Shown: positions 9,958 through 19,479, numbered from the stretch's first letter. The stretch: DNA of 54,456 nucleotides from Flavobacteriales bacterium (GCA_011524905.1 WTJI01000012.1:18255-72710), one strand, 5' to 3'. The notes: generated from the letters alone by a model not told the origin. Program-made: numbers and translations.

Positions 9958-10623
9958 TTAAGCAGGAGCAATACAAAGGACAAATTCTCCTTTGGGGGGA
10001 TGGTCATTGTAAAAATGAAGCGCTTCCGCCAAGCTCCCCCGAAAAGTGGATTCAAACTTTTTAGTCAGCTCACGGCTAATACTCAGCTGTCGCTCGGCGC
10101 CAAAAAGGGGCTGCATTTGACTGAGTGTCTTCAGTAGCTTATGTGGTGACTCATATAAAACCACCGTTACGGATTGGCTAGACAAGGCTTCTAATTTTTT
10201 TTGTCGTCCCTTTTTAGGTGGAAGAAACCCCTGAAAGAAAAACCGATCAGCAGGTAGGCCACTTTGTACCAGGGCAGGAATTAAAGCCGTTGCGCCTGGT
10301 AAACAATACACCGCAACCTTATGCTGTAAAGCTTCACGCACCAATAAGAATCCAGGATCGGAAATGGCAGGGGTGCCTGCGTCAGATATCAATGCTAATC
10401 GCTGACCTCCTTTTAACTTATCGAGGTACAGTGAAAGTTTGCTGTGTTCATTGTGCATATGATAGGACTGCATGGGGGTATCGATGGCATAATGCTGAAG
10501 GAGAACAGCACTGGTACGGGTGTCCTCTGCTAATATCAAATCGACTTCTTGCAGCAATCGAACAGCCCGATAAGTCATGTCCTCTAAATTCCCTATGGGT
10601 GTAGGAATCAAATACAACTCCAT
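9958..10623 (-). CDS. rsmI: 16S rRNA (cytidine-1402-2'-O)-methyltransferase
   Basis: RsmI methylates the ribose of C1402 in the 16S rRNA decoding centre, using S-adenosylmethionine. The 221-residue protein shows the tetrapyrrole-methylase fold signatures of this family: YLIPTPIGNLEDMTYRA at the N terminus, LILAEDTRTS, LISDAGTPAISDPGF at about 80-96, and VLYESPHKL. It is a little shorter than Escherichia coli RsmI (about 286 residues), lacking the C-terminal extension, as is usual in Bacteroidota. It sits between a hypothetical gene and recJ in one minus-strand run with short gaps. Confidence 0.94.
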   Translation of the reverse strand: MELYLIPTPIGNLEDMTYRAVRLLQEVDLILAEDTRTSAVLLQHYAIDTPMQSYHMHNEHSKLSLYLDKLKGGQRLALISDAGTPAISDPGFLLVREALQHKVAVYCLPGATALIPALVQSGLPADRFFFQGFLPPKKGRQKKLEALSSQSVTVVLYESPHKLLKTLSQMQPLFGAERQLSISRELTKKFESTFRGSLAEALHFYNDHPPKGEFVLCIAPA

Positions 10624-10631
10624 CTGATGGG

Positions 10632-11318
10632 CTATTTGGTCTCAAAATATTGATTCAGTACCCGACTAAAACGATCTTCATATTCCTCCTTGCCTTCCCA
10701 TCCTTGGTAATCGGGTTTGATCAATTCCTGAATAAACGCTTCGGCCTGTTCCATACTGTCGAAAGTAGTGAGTTGATTCATGGCGCGCTGATATTCATTG
10801 GGGCTGTTGTTGAACAAGTGTTGAATAAAGGCCAAGCGGTCATTCAGATCAACTTTAAGACCTGTATTAAATCGTTCGTTTAGATTGGGAGTGGTCTTCT
10901 CATCTGCAGTAGCCTTTGTTTTTTCTGGCTTTGCTTGTGTTTTATCACTCTCTTTTCGAACAAAATTGGGCTCCTCAATCTGGGTAAATAAGGCATTGAC
11001 TTCTTGGGATTCTGGCATTTCAGTCACCATATTTTTTATCGTATCCATCAGCTTGGGCACCTCTTCGTGGGTATCATCTGTTGCTGTAGGAATATCAGCT
11101 TCTTTGACGATGGAAGCTGTCGCAAGGGAGTCAAAAAGAGCTTGCTGCTTTTTACCCAATTCTGATTGTTGGGGCAAGGATTGCTGATGCTGCAACAAAA
11201 CGCTGAGCTCGTAGATATTACGAAGACTTTCGTGAAGGTGTGCATCGGTCAGTTCGGCTCTTTTGCGATTAAGCAGTTTGATTAAATTCTCAATTTCCTG
11301 ACGAAGATGATGCTTCAT
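10632..11318 (-). CDS. Hypothetical cytoplasmic protein upstream of rsmI
   Basis: A 228-residue protein that I do not recognise beyond a resemblance to uncharacterised flavobacterial proteins beside tdk/rsmI. There is no signal peptide. Residues 1-45 are a predicted helical, coiled-coil-like segment (IENLIKLLNRKRAEL). Residues 50-140 are low-complexity and acidic with many Gln, Thr and Lys, and probably disordered. Residues 145-228 form a compact conserved-looking domain (LNDRLAFIQHLFNNSPNEYQ, then EAFIQELIKPDY and EEYEDRFSRVLNQYF). It is the first gene of the minus-strand rsmI-recJ run, 8 nt upstream of rsmI, and is divergent from tdk. No function can be assigned. Confidence 0.75.
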   Translation of the reverse strand: MKHHLRQEIENLIKLLNRKRAELTDAHLHESLRNIYELSVLLQHQQSLPQQSELGKKQQALFDSLATASIVKEADIPTATDDTHEEVPKLMDTIKNMVTEMPESQEVNALFTQIEEPNFVRKESDKTQAKPEKTKATADEKTTPNLNERFNTGLKVDLNDRLAFIQHLFNNSPNEYQRAMNQLTTFDSMEQAEAFIQELIKPDYQGWEGKEEYEDRFSRVLNQYFETK

Positions 11319-11346
11319 TGTGGGGAGGGCAACAAATTTGTTTTAA

Positions 11347-11354
11347 TACCTTTG
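11347..11354 (+). promoter_or_regulatory. -7 promoter box for tdk
   Basis: TACCTTTG matches TAnnTTTG and lies 41 nt before the ATG of tdk, in the gap between tdk and the divergent hypothetical gene. No TTTG is seen at the -33 distance. Confidence 0.5.
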
Positions 11355-11395
11355 TTGGAACGCTTGGGTTCCGAATCCATGTTGAAAAGTACAAA

Positions 11396-12007
11396 ATGTT
11401 TTTAGAAAACACGCTAAACACCAAGGAACAATTTGGATGGATCGAGGTGATCTGTGGGTCAATGTTTTCGGGTAAAACAGAAGAATTGATCCGTCGATTA
11501 AAGCGGGCAGAGATTGCCCAGCAGAAGGTTGAGATCTTCAAACCAAGTATTGATTTGCGATATGAGGAAGACTTTGTCACTTCTCACGATGCCAATCAGA
11601 TCCGATCGACTCCCGTCCCTGCTGCGGCCAACATTCCGATTTTGGCCGATGGCTGTGACGTGATTGGAATTGATGAAGCCCAGTTTTTTGATGATGAAAT
11701 TGTATCTGTCTGTAATGATTTAGCCAACAGGGGGGTTCGGGTCATTGTAGCTGGCCTGGACATGGACTATAAGGGCAACCCCTTTGGGCCAATGCCTGCA
11801 CTTATGGCTACGGCAGAATACGTGACCAAGGTGCATGCCGTTTGTACCCGAACAGGAAATCTAGCTCAGTACAGTTACCGAAAAGCACCACAGGAAGATC
11901 TGGTTTTACTAGGTGAAAAAGAGAGTTATGAACCACTGAGTCGGGCCGCCTTTTACAAGGCCATGCAAAGTGAAAATAAAAAATCAAAAAAAACTAAGTC
12001 ATCTTGA
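11396..12007 (+). CDS. tdk: Thymidine kinase
   Basis: Phosphorylates thymidine to dTMP in nucleotide salvage. The 203-residue type II enzyme has the P-loop GSMFSGKTEELIRRL (about 20-34), the DEAQFF magnesium/base-site motif near 96, and AGLDMDYKG. The zinc-ribbon Cys pairs of the E. coli type are reduced here to a single Cys in VCTRTGNLAQYSYRK, as I recall for flavobacterial homologues. ATG at 11396 (MFLENT) is chosen because related proteins start there and because the -7 box at 11347 would cut off the longer in-frame ORF beginning at 11318. Its TGA overlaps the TTG start of alr. Confidence 0.94.
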   Translation: MFLENTLNTKEQFGWIEVICGSMFSGKTEELIRRLKRAEIAQQKVEIFKPSIDLRYEEDFVTSHDANQIRSTPVPAAANIPILADGCDVIGIDEAQFFDDEIVSVCNDLANRGVRVIVAGLDMDYKGNPFGPMPALMATAEYVTKVHAVCTRTGNLAQYSYRKAPQEDLVLLGEKESYEPLSRAAFYKAMQSENKKSKKTKSS

Positions 12008-13089
12008 CGGCTCTAAGTCTTTCCCTGCCCGCTTTGGTTCATAATCTTTCAGTTTTGCGAAGTCGGCTCAACAACTCCACCCAAATAATTGGAGTTGTCA
12101 AAGCCAACGCCTATGGCCTTGGGAGTGTTGCCATCGCTAAAAAATTGGTTGAAGAAGGCGTCACCTACCTGGCGGTAGCCTACGGTGCGGAGGGTATTGA
12201 ACTTCGCAAAGCAGGGCTTCATTGCCCCATAATGGTATTCTATCCTCAACCCGACCATTTCAATGCACTTATTCAGCATTGTCTCGAACCTGTACTCTAC
12301 AACCGATACAGCTTTGAAAAGTTTAGTCAATGCCTAAAACAGCAGCAAATACCTTCCTATCCCATCCACCTTAAATTCAATACGGGCTTGAATCGGATTG
12401 GTTTTACTGAAGGGGAGTGCTCCTGGCTTTTGAACGAATTGCCCAAAGCACCCTTTGAACTGCGGTCTGTATATTCCCATCTGGCTGCTTCGGAAGAAGC
12501 CGTGCCACACCAACCGACCCAACGGCAGTTTGAAGCGTTTCAGAAAGTAAAATCACAATTTGAGAACCAACACCCTACTGCTTTTTTTCACATCCTCAAT
12601 ACCTCAGGTGTATTTAATTATCCCAAATATCAATTTGATGCTGTAAGGGCAGGCATTGCCCTTTACGGTTTTGCCAATCAACCCCAATGGGATGTACAAT
12701 TAAAAGCGGTTGCAAAACTAACTGCAAAAATCATTCAAATCCACAATTTAGAGAAAGGCGAAACTGTGGGATATAATCAAGCTTGGACAGCCCCTAAACC
12801 AAGTCGAATCGCTACCCTGCCCCTAGGTCATGCCGATGGTATCGGACGTCAGTTCGGACATGGAAAGGGGCAAGTACGCATCAAGGAGCAGTACGCCCCT
12901 ATTGTAGGTCATGTTTGTATGGATATGGTAATGATCGATGTGAGTAATATCGCATGTGAAGAAGGTGATACCGCAGTTCTTTTTGATAACAAATCGCCCC
13001 TCCAAGATTGGGCTGAGACTGGGCAAACAATTCCCTATGAATTTTTGACTGGCTTAAGTCAACGTATTCCTCGATTGATTGTCTATTAG
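12004..13089 (+). CDS. alr: Alanine racemase
   Basis: A PLP enzyme that converts L-alanine to D-alanine for peptidoglycan. The 361-residue protein has the cofactor Lys33 in VVKANAYGLG, the AGIALYGF block, the second-base Tyr region (GETVGYNQAW) and the conserved HVCMDMVMIDVS. The only start compatible with the family N terminus is TTG at 12004, whose last two bases are the first two of the tdk TGA stop, so tdk and alr are probably translationally coupled. Many flavobacteria carry an Alr domain fused to MurF; this is the stand-alone form. Confidence 0.95.
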   Translation: MTALSLSLPALVHNLSVLRSRLNNSTQIIGVVKANAYGLGSVAIAKKLVEEGVTYLAVAYGAEGIELRKAGLHCPIMVFYPQPDHFNALIQHCLEPVLYNRYSFEKFSQCLKQQQIPSYPIHLKFNTGLNRIGFTEGECSWLLNELPKAPFELRSVYSHLAASEEAVPHQPTQRQFEAFQKVKSQFENQHPTAFFHILNTSGVFNYPKYQFDAVRAGIALYGFANQPQWDVQLKAVAKLTAKIIQIHNLEKGETVGYNQAWTAPKPSRIATLPLGHADGIGRQFGHGKGQVRIKEQYAPIVGHVCMDMVMIDVSNIACEEGDTAVLFDNKSPLQDWAETGQTIPYEFLTGLSQRIPRLIVY

Positions 13090-13172
13090 CGCTGATCTAT
13101 TGTTTGTTTTATAACTTTCTGTGTAAAAAAGATGTTTTTCTGGGAAAAGTACAACCAACCGATAATTCCTCT

Positions 13173-13180
13173 TACTTTTG
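13173..13180 (+). promoter_or_regulatory. -7 promoter box for asd
   Basis: TACTTTTG matches TAnnTTTG. The asd ATG lies 90 nt downstream, giving an unusually long leader of about 85 nt, with a small GAACC/GGTTC hairpin at 13197-13212. I do not recognise a riboswitch in it. Confidence 0.5.
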
Positions 13181-13270
13181 CCAAAAATTAAAACAAGAAC
13201 CATTGCAGGTTCCGAAAGATAAATACCCGACGCTGCATAGATTTCTTGTAATATAACAAAAGATAAAAAA

Positions 13271-14260
13271 ATGAAAGTTGCTGTAGTAGGTGTAACAGGT
13301 ATGGTGGGACAAGTAATGCTCCAAGTTCTGGAAGAGCGCGCATTTCAAATTGACCAACTGATTCCAGTGGCTTCGGCTCGATCGATAGGCAAAAGCGTTG
13401 ACTTCCGTGGGCAATCTTACACCGTTGTAGGTATGGAAGAAGCTGTTACCATGGCTCCGGATATTGCTTTATTTTCAGCCGGTGGGGGAACTTCCCTCGA
13501 ATGGGCCCCGAAATTTGCTGACGTTGGAACAACGGTTATCGACAACTCTTCAGCCTGGCGGATGGACCCAAACAAAAAATTAATTGTCCCTGAGATCAAT
13601 GCGCACGAATTGACCATAGAAGATAAGATTATTGCCAATCCAAACTGTTCGACCATACAGATGGTGGTGGCTATGGCCCCCATCCACAAAACTTACGGGC
13701 TAAAACGTCTTGTCATTTCCACCTACCAATCCATAACTGGAACTGGTGTTGCCGCTGTTCAACAACTAGAAAACGAATACAAAGGAGAAAAAGGAGAAAT
13801 GGCCTATCCCTATCCGATTCACCGCAATGCGCTGCCACATTGCGATATATTTGTTGAAGACGGTTACACCAAAGAAGAAATGAAACTGGTACATGAAACC
13901 CGAAAAATATTAGGCGATGCAAAAATCAATATCACCGCCACGGCTATTCGCATCCCTGTTGTTGGCGGACATAGTGAATCGGTTAATGCCGAATTAGAAA
14001 AGGATTATGATTTGTCTGAGCTACGACAACTACTCCACGAAAGTGAGGGCGTTGTTGTTCAAGATAATCCCGAAACCAACACCTATCCAATGCCACTATA
14101 TGCCCAAGGAAAGGATGATGTTTTTGTGGGTCGTATTCGCCGAGACCATTCAAATAAAAATAGTCTTAATCTGTGGATTGTTTCTGACAACCTTAGGAAA
14201 GGTGCAGCCACCAACGCCGTTCAAATTGCAGAATATTTAGTCGCCCAAAAATTGGTGTAG
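13271..14260 (+). CDS. asd: Aspartate-semialdehyde dehydrogenase
   Basis: Reduces aspartyl phosphate to aspartate semialdehyde with NADPH, the branch point to lysine/diaminopimelate, threonine and methionine. The 329-residue protein has the N-terminal Rossmann motif VVGVTGMVG (residues 5-13), the catalytic Cys in NPNCSTIQMV (about 127), and the substrate-binding RIPVVGGHSESVNAE (about 229-243). The ATG is preceded by an A-rich leader (agataaaaaa), the usual flavobacterial initiation context with no Shine-Dalgarno. It appears to be a single-gene unit with its own promoter. Confidence 0.96.
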   Translation: MKVAVVGVTGMVGQVMLQVLEERAFQIDQLIPVASARSIGKSVDFRGQSYTVVGMEEAVTMAPDIALFSAGGGTSLEWAPKFADVGTTVIDNSSAWRMDPNKKLIVPEINAHELTIEDKIIANPNCSTIQMVVAMAPIHKTYGLKRLVISTYQSITGTGVAAVQQLENEYKGEKGEMAYPYPIHRNALPHCDIFVEDGYTKEEMKLVHETRKILGDAKINITATAIRIPVVGGHSESVNAELEKDYDLSELRQLLHESEGVVVQDNPETNTYPMPLYAQGKDDVFVGRIRRDHSNKNSLNLWIVSDNLRKGAATNAVQIAEYLVAQKLV

Positions 14261-14305
14261 TTTCTGCGCAGTTTTTCTACCTTTAGTTAGAAAAATTCAA
14301 CACCC

Positions 14306-16438
14306 ATGAGACGATACCTAATCGGCATCCTAGCTATTGTAATACTAGCTTGCCAAAACCAAAAGACTGTCACCTATCCGGAGACGATAAAAAAACCAGT
14401 AACTGACAATTATTTTGACACCACGGTAACAGACAACTACCGCTGGCTGGAAGACGACCTCAGTGAAGAGACTACCCAATGGGTGGGCCAACAAAACGAG
14501 GTAACCTATTCCTATTTAGAGGATATTCCCTATCGATCCCGTTTGGCAGAACGATTGGAATCACTTTGGAACTACGAAAAACAATCAGCTCCGTTTAAGG
14601 AAGGAGATTTTATCTATTACTACAAAAACTCAGGTTTGCAAAACCAATACGTTTTGTATCGAAAAAGTGAAACAACCCCCGAGGAAGTTTTTTTGGACCC
14701 CAACACCTTTTCAGAAGACGGAACAACCTCATTGGCAGGAGTGAGCTTTTCTAGGGATGGAAAGACCGTTGCCTATTCAATTTCAGAGGGTGGAAGTGAT
14801 TGGAGAAAAGTCATTGTAATGGATGCCCTAACCAAAACCATCGTTGAAGACACCTTAGTAGACATCAAATTCAGCGGATTGACATGGAAAAATAATGAAG
14901 GCTTTTTCTACTCCAGTTATGATAAGCCTGACGGAAGTGCATTAACTCAAAAAACCGATCAGCATAAACTGTACTACCATCGGTTGGGGACAGCACAAGC
15001 CAAAGATGAATTGGTTTTTGGCGGTACATCTGAACAAAAAAACCGCTACGTAGGTGCAGATGTGTCAGAGGACGGGGAGTATCTCCTGATTTCCGCCGCT
15101 GAATCTACCTCAGGCAATAAGCTATTTCTAAAAAACCTAAATGCATCAAAAACCCCATTGATAGCGATCTCGTCCAGTTATGCACATGACACCTACATGC
15201 TCGATAGTGACGAACGATATCTGTATTTGGTAACCAATTTGGACGCACCCCACCAGCGTTTAGTACGCGCCCCCATCAACCGGCCGCAAGAAGCCAACTG
15301 GGAAGATGTCATTCCTGAAAAAGAACACGTCCTAAGCCCAAGTGCTGGCGGGGGCTACTTTTTTGCAGAATACATGATCGATGCCATCTCTCGGGTATAT
15401 CAATATGACTACAAAGGCTCACTGTTAGGAGAAATAGAACTCCCTGGATTGGGGAGTGTAAGTGGATTTGGCGGAGAGAAAGATCAAGAAACGCTTTATT
15501 ATTCCTTTTCAAACTACCATAGCCCTGGACGAATTTATGCCTACAATCCCAATGAGAAAACCAATGTATTGTATTGGAGCCCTACCATCGATTTTGATCC
15601 AGATGCTTATGTCTCAAAACAGGTCTTTTATACCTCTAAGGACGGGACCAAGGTTCCTATGATCATTACGCATAAGAAGGGCTTGGCGTACAACGGGAAA
15701 AACCCAACAATTTTGTATGGCTATGGCGGCTTTAACATCAGTATTACGCCTCGATTTAGCGTTACTAATGCCGTATGGATGGAACAAGGTGGTGTCTATG
15801 CGGTACCCAATATTCGTGGGGGAGGAGAATATGGTAAAGCCTGGCACCAAGCGGGCACAAAGATGCAAAAACAAAATGTTTTTGACGATTTCATTGCGGC
15901 AGCAGAATACCTTCATCAAGAAAAGATTACCCAACCCAAATACTTAGCTATCCGTGGCGGGTCTAATGGAGGCTTATTGGTCGGTGCTTGTATGACACAG
16001 CGTCCCGAACTCTTTAAAGTCGCCCTGCCAGCTGTAGGGGTTTTGGATATGCTCCGTTACCATACCTTCACAGCAGGCGCTGGTTGGGCCTACGATTACG
16101 GTACTTCTGAAGAGTCGGAAGAGATGTTCCAATATCTTAAAAACTATTCTCCCGTTCACAACGTTACTGCTGGCACACGCTACCCGGCAACGCTGATCAC
16201 AACAGGGGATCACGACGATCGAGTAGTTCCAGCACACTCATTTAAATTTGCAGCAGAACTGCAGGAAAAACAAACTGGGGGTGCGCCTGTTCTGATCAGA
16301 ATAGAAACCAATGCAGGACATGGTGCTGGTACTCCCATTTCTAAAACCATTGATCAATATGCCGATATCTTTGGTTTTACTCTTTACAATATGGGCTACG
16401 AAGTACTACCTGAAAAAACAGGTAAAATCAAAGGATAA
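14306..16438 (+). CDS. Prolyl oligopeptidase (S9A), lipoprotein
   Basis: A 710-residue serine peptidase that cleaves short peptides after proline. The N terminus has a lipobox (LAIVILAC, Cys17), so it should be anchored in the envelope. Residues about 60-420 form the seven-bladed propeller with Tyr- and Gly-rich repeats; the C-terminal alpha/beta-hydrolase has the nucleophile Ser553 in GGSNGG, the acid in the DDRVVP segment (about 637-638) and His672 in AGHGAG. Length and order match bacterial POP. It ends at a shared terminator with the convergent accC. A weaker -7-like TACCTTTA lies at 14276-14283. Confidence 0.95.
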   Translation: MRRYLIGILAIVILACQNQKTVTYPETIKKPVTDNYFDTTVTDNYRWLEDDLSEETTQWVGQQNEVTYSYLEDIPYRSRLAERLESLWNYEKQSAPFKEGDFIYYYKNSGLQNQYVLYRKSETTPEEVFLDPNTFSEDGTTSLAGVSFSRDGKTVAYSISEGGSDWRKVIVMDALTKTIVEDTLVDIKFSGLTWKNNEGFFYSSYDKPDGSALTQKTDQHKLYYHRLGTAQAKDELVFGGTSEQKNRYVGADVSEDGEYLLISAAESTSGNKLFLKNLNASKTPLIAISSSYAHDTYMLDSDERYLYLVTNLDAPHQRLVRAPINRPQEANWEDVIPEKEHVLSPSAGGGYFFAEYMIDAISRVYQYDYKGSLLGEIELPGLGSVSGFGGEKDQETLYYSFSNYHSPGRIYAYNPNEKTNVLYWSPTIDFDPDAYVSKQVFYTSKDGTKVPMIITHKKGLAYNGKNPTILYGYGGFNISITPRFSVTNAVWMEQGGVYAVPNIRGGGEYGKAWHQAGTKMQKQNVFDDFIAAAEYLHQEKITQPKYLAIRGGSNGGLLVGACMTQRPELFKVALPAVGVLDMLRYHTFTAGAGWAYDYGTSEESEEMFQYLKNYSPVHNVTAGTRYPATLITTGDHDDRVVPAHSFKFAAELQEKQTGGAPVLIRIETNAGHGAGTPISKTIDQYADIFGFTLYNMGYEVLPEKTGKIKG

Positions 16439-16439
16439 A

Positions 16440-16463
16440 AAAAGCGGCCAATTGGCCGCTTTT
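16440..16463. terminator. Bidirectional intrinsic terminator
   Basis: A perfect palindrome, AGCGGCCAA and TTGGCCGCT at 16443-16460, flanked by an A run on the left and a T run on the right, lies between the convergent prolyl oligopeptidase and accC genes. It can form the same hairpin plus U tract on both strands. Confidence 0.9.
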
Positions 16464-16466
16464 ATT

Positions 16467-17810
16467 TTATGCTTCATCCATTGTAAAGTCTTCCATAAAC
16501 TTGGTCGTATAATTTCCCGCAATATAATCGGGATGATCCATCAATTTACGGTGAAAAGGAATAGTCGTTTTGATTCCTTCGATATAAAACTCATCGAGGG
16601 CGCGCTTCATTTTGTTGATAGCTTCCTCTCTGGTTTGAGCCGTGGTAATCAGTTTGGCAATCATCGAATCGTAATGTGGAGGGATGATATAACCTGAATA
16701 AACGTGTGTGTCAAGTCGCACACCATGACCGCCAGGAAAATTAAGAGAGGTGATTTTGCCGGGTGATGGACGAAAATCGTTGTGGGGATCTTCGGCATTT
16801 ATCCGACACTCAATCGAATGTAGCTTGGGGATATAGTGTTTCCCTGAAATTGGAATGCCTGCTGCTACTTTTATTTGTTCGCGAATCAGATCAAAATCAA
16901 TAACTTGCTCGGTAATGGGGTGCTCCACTTGGATACGGGTATTCATTTCCATAAAGTAGAAGTTTTTGTGTTTATCAACCAAAAACTCAACCGTGCCTGC
17001 TCCTTCGTACTTAATAAATTCGGCTGCTTGAACGGCCGCTTCTCCCATTTTTTTGCGCAAAGTATTTGTCATAAATGGTGATGGCGTCTCTTCCGTTAGC
17101 TTTTGATGGCGGCGCTGCACCGAACAATCCCTTTCAGATAGATGACAGGCCTTGCCATAGGCATCTCCAACCACTTGTATTTCAATATGTCTAGGCTCTT
17201 CAATTAATTTCTCCATATACATGCCGTCGTTACCAAAAGCTGCTCCGGCTTCTTGTCGGGCACTTTCCCAAGCTTTTTCGAGGTCTTCGGCTTGCCATAC
17301 AGCACGCATCCCTTTTCCACCACCACCAGCAGTCGCTTTTAACATAACAGGATAGCCCATTTGTGCAGCAATTTCATGTGCAGATTCAAGAGAATCCAAT
17401 AAGCCATCCGAACCAGGGATAGTAGGAACACCAGCAGCTTTCATCGTTGCTTTGGCTGTGGCTTTGTCACCCATTTTTTCGATCATTTCAGCTGAAGCGC
17501 CAATGAATTTGATGTCATGCTCGGAGCAAATTTTAGAAAACTTTGCGTTTTCAGACAAAAATCCATAGCCTGGATGAATGGCATCAGCATTGGTGATTTC
17601 TGCTGCTGCGATAATGTTGGAAATTTTCAAGTAAGACGCAGAGCTAGGCGCTGGACCTATACAAACCGCTTCATCAGCAAAACGAACATGCAGACTGTCA
17701 ATATCGGCTTTTGAATAGACAGCTACCGTCTTAATTCCCATTTCTTTACAAGTACGTATGATGCGCATCGCGATCTCACCGCGATTGGCTATAAGTATTT
17801 TAGAAAACAT
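16467..17810 (-). CDS. accC: Acetyl-CoA carboxylase, biotin carboxylase subunit
   Basis: Carboxylates the biotin on AccB using ATP and bicarbonate, the first half-reaction of malonyl-CoA synthesis. The 447-residue protein begins [20 protein letters not shown], carries the ATP-grasp core ([12 protein letters not shown] near 159), the [13 protein letters not shown] and [15 protein letters not shown] blocks, and a normal C terminus. It lies 12 nt downstream of accB in the fabH-accB-accC unit. Nothing suggests a pyruvate or propionyl-CoA carboxylase instead, given the stand-alone subunit and its neighbours. Confidence 0.96.
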   Translation of the reverse strand: MFSKILIANRGEIAMRIIRTCKEMGIKTVAVYSKADIDSLHVRFADEAVCIGPAPSSASYLKISNIIAAAEITNADAIHPGYGFLSENAKFSKICSEHDIKFIGASAEMIEKMGDKATAKATMKAAGVPTIPGSDGLLDSLESAHEIAAQMGYPVMLKATAGGGGKGMRAVWQAEDLEKAWESARQEAGAAFGNDGMYMEKLIEEPRHIEIQVVGDAYGKACHLSERDCSVQRRHQKLTEETPSPFMTNTLRKKMGEAAVQAAEFIKYEGAGTVEFLVDKHKNFYFMEMNTRIQVEHPITEQVIDFDLIREQIKVAAGIPISGKHYIPKLHSIECRINAEDPHNDFRPSPGKITSLNFPGGHGVRLDTHVYSGYIIPPHYDSMIAKLITTAQTREEAINKMKRALDEFYIEGIKTTIPFHRKLMDHPDYIAGNYTTKFMEDFTMDEA

Positions 17811-17822
17811 GCTGTTGATGAT

Positions 17823-18323
17823 TTAAGAAGGATCAATCAAAAATAGTGGTTGATCGAATTCTACAGGTGAGGCATCATCAACTAAAATTTTGACAATCTT
17901 ACCGGAGACTTCAGATTCAATTTCGTTAAACAGCTTCATGGCTTCAATAACGCAGAGTACATCCCCTTGTTTGACGTCGGCACCCACTTCGACTAAAGCA
18001 GGTTTATCTGGAGCAGCTTTACGATAAAAGGTTCCAATTATTGGTGATTTGACGGTAATCAAATTAGCATCATCGCTAGGGGTAGGCGTGTCAGGCTTTT
18101 GGGATGGCACTTCTGCTTCTACCACTGCTGTAGGCGCTACTGGTACAGCGGCTCCCGTAGCGGGCATAGCAGGAAGATGTTGAACAATGGTTTGTTGTTC
18201 GGGCAATACATTATCTGCTGCTGTTTTGATGGTGATCTTGATGTCTTCCGTTTCCAGCTTCACCTCATGGGCACCGGATTTGGCGACAAATCGAATCAGA
18301 TTTTGAATTTCTTTAATATCCAT
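17823..18323 (-). CDS. accB: Acetyl-CoA carboxylase biotin carboxyl carrier protein
   Basis: The 166-residue carrier that holds the biotin shuttled between AccC and the carboxyltransferase. The N-terminal helical part (MDIKEIQNLIRFVAKSGAHE) is typical of AccB; a Pro/Ala/Val/Thr-rich flexible linker covers about 50-90; the C-terminal biotinyl domain (about 90-166) contains the biotinylation site EAMKLFNEI with the Lys that receives biotin. It sits between fabH (12-nt gap) and accC (12-nt gap). Confidence 0.96.
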   Translation of the reverse strand: MDIKEIQNLIRFVAKSGAHEVKLETEDIKITIKTAADNVLPEQQTIVQHLPAMPATGAAVPVAPTAVVEAEVPSQKPDTPTPSDDANLITVKSPIIGTFYRKAAPDKPALVEVGADVKQGDVLCVIEAMKLFNEIESEVSGKIVKILVDDASPVEFDQPLFLIDPS

Positions 18324-18335
18324 AGTTCTGGTTTT

Positions 18336-19349
18336 TCATTTTAGTGAATATGCCCAAGTATAGTAGGAAGCTCCCCAAGTGAAGCCGCCACCAAAGGCAG
18401 TGAATAACAATCGATCTCCCGTTTTAAAATGGGCTTCGTAGTCTCGTAACAGCAACGGTAAGGTTGCTGCTGTTGTATTTCCGTAATGTTGAATGTTGGT
18501 TAATAATTGGTTTGTACCTACTTGAACACGCTTTTGGGTAGCATCTAATATACGTTTATTGGCTTGGTGAGCAATTATGTAGTCCAAGTTTTGGGGAGTC
18601 AACCCATTGCGCTCCATCACTTTTTGTGCGGCTCCAGCCATTTCAGAAACAGCATATTTAAAGACTGTTTTGCCGTCTTGATAAATGGCATCCCATCCTT
18701 TGGCAAGTGTTTCTTCAGTAGTAGGGTGTAATGAACCACCTGCTTTAATATTCAAATACGCTTGCCCTACTCCATTTGAGCGAAGGTAATCGTCTTCCCG
18801 ACCATACCCATTGGTACTCGCTTCCATCAAAACTGCTCCTGCCCCATCACCAAAAATAATGCAAGTGGTGCGGTCTGTGTAGTCTACTATTGAAGACATT
18901 TTATCGGCTCCAACAACTAAAATTTTTTTGGCATGTCCGGCTTCTATTTTGGCAGCAGCCACAGACATACCATATAAAAACCCTGAACAGGCGGCTTGCA
19001 AATCAAAAGCGAAGGCATTGAAAGCACCTATATCTGTAGCTACTTTCGCAGCGGTGGCAGCTACTTTCATGTCGGGGGTAATGGTTGCCAAAATCAACAT
19101 GTCAATATCAGCTGCTGCAGTTTGGCTTTTGGTGAGAACCTTTTCTGCTGCTTGGATGGCCATATAAGAAGTGGCCTTAGTCGGATCTTTAAGAATCCTT
19201 CTTTCCTTAATTCCAGTTCTGGTCGTTATCCACTCATCACTCGTGTCAACCATTTGCTCTAAGTCTGCATTGGTCAAGACATCTTCCGGCACATATCCGC
19301 CCACAGCAGTAATGGCTGCTTTAATATTCTTCTCTGCTACCCTTGTCAT
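18336..19349 (-). CDS. fabH: 3-oxoacyl-ACP synthase III
   Basis: Condenses acyl-CoA with malonyl-ACP to start fatty-acid synthesis. The catalytic triad is present: Cys in DLQAACSGFLYG, His in AHQANKRI, and Asn in HYGNTTAAT. The conserved N terminus (AAITAVGGYVPEDVLTNADL) fits a start at ATG 19349, giving 337 residues. The frame is open further to ATG 19421 (24 extra residues), and that ATG sits just after a hairpin containing AGGAGG; the longer form is possible but unusual for FabH. The gene follows rpmF and precedes accB and accC, a common flavobacterial arrangement. Confidence 0.93.
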   Translation of the reverse strand: MTRVAEKNIKAAITAVGGYVPEDVLTNADLEQMVDTSDEWITTRTGIKERRILKDPTKATSYMAIQAAEKVLTKSQTAAADIDMLILATITPDMKVAATAAKVATDIGAFNAFAFDLQAACSGFLYGMSVAAAKIEAGHAKKILVVGADKMSSIVDYTDRTTCIIFGDGAGAVLMEASTNGYGREDDYLRSNGVGQAYLNIKAGGSLHPTTEETLAKGWDAIYQDGKTVFKYAVSEMAGAAQKVMERNGLTPQNLDYIIAHQANKRILDATQKRVQVGTNQLLTNIQHYGNTTAATLPLLLRDYEAHFKTGDRLLFTAFGGGFTWGASYYTWAYSLK

Positions 19350-19418
19350 TCTGATACGCCTGTCTGGAATAAAATGGTCAAGTGAAGATAGTAGTTTTTT
19401 TGACAACCCATTTGATTT

Positions 19419-19456
19419 CATAAAAAAACCCTCCTAAAGATTTTTTAGGAGAGTTT
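19419..19456 (-). terminator. Hairpin with U tract between rpmF and fabH
   Basis: On the minus strand a 13-bp stem (arms 19456-19444 and 19438-19426, one G-U pair, five-base loop) is followed by seven T. It lies 23 nt after the rpmF stop and so looks like an intrinsic terminator or attenuator that reduces read-through into fabH-accB-accC. The descending arm also contains AGGAGG, 8 nt before the ATG at 19421. Confidence 0.7.
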
Positions 19457-19479
19457 AAAGGGGTTGTTGCTGTTTTGTA

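Noticed and set aside
11318-11395. 26-codon N-terminal extension of thymidine kinase
   Set aside because: It begins upstream of the TACCTTTG promoter box and homologues start at MFLENT.
19419-19421. ATG 19421 as the main start of fabH
   Set aside because: It directly follows the U tract of a terminator-like hairpin and adds 24 residues not normal for FabH; kept only as an alternative.
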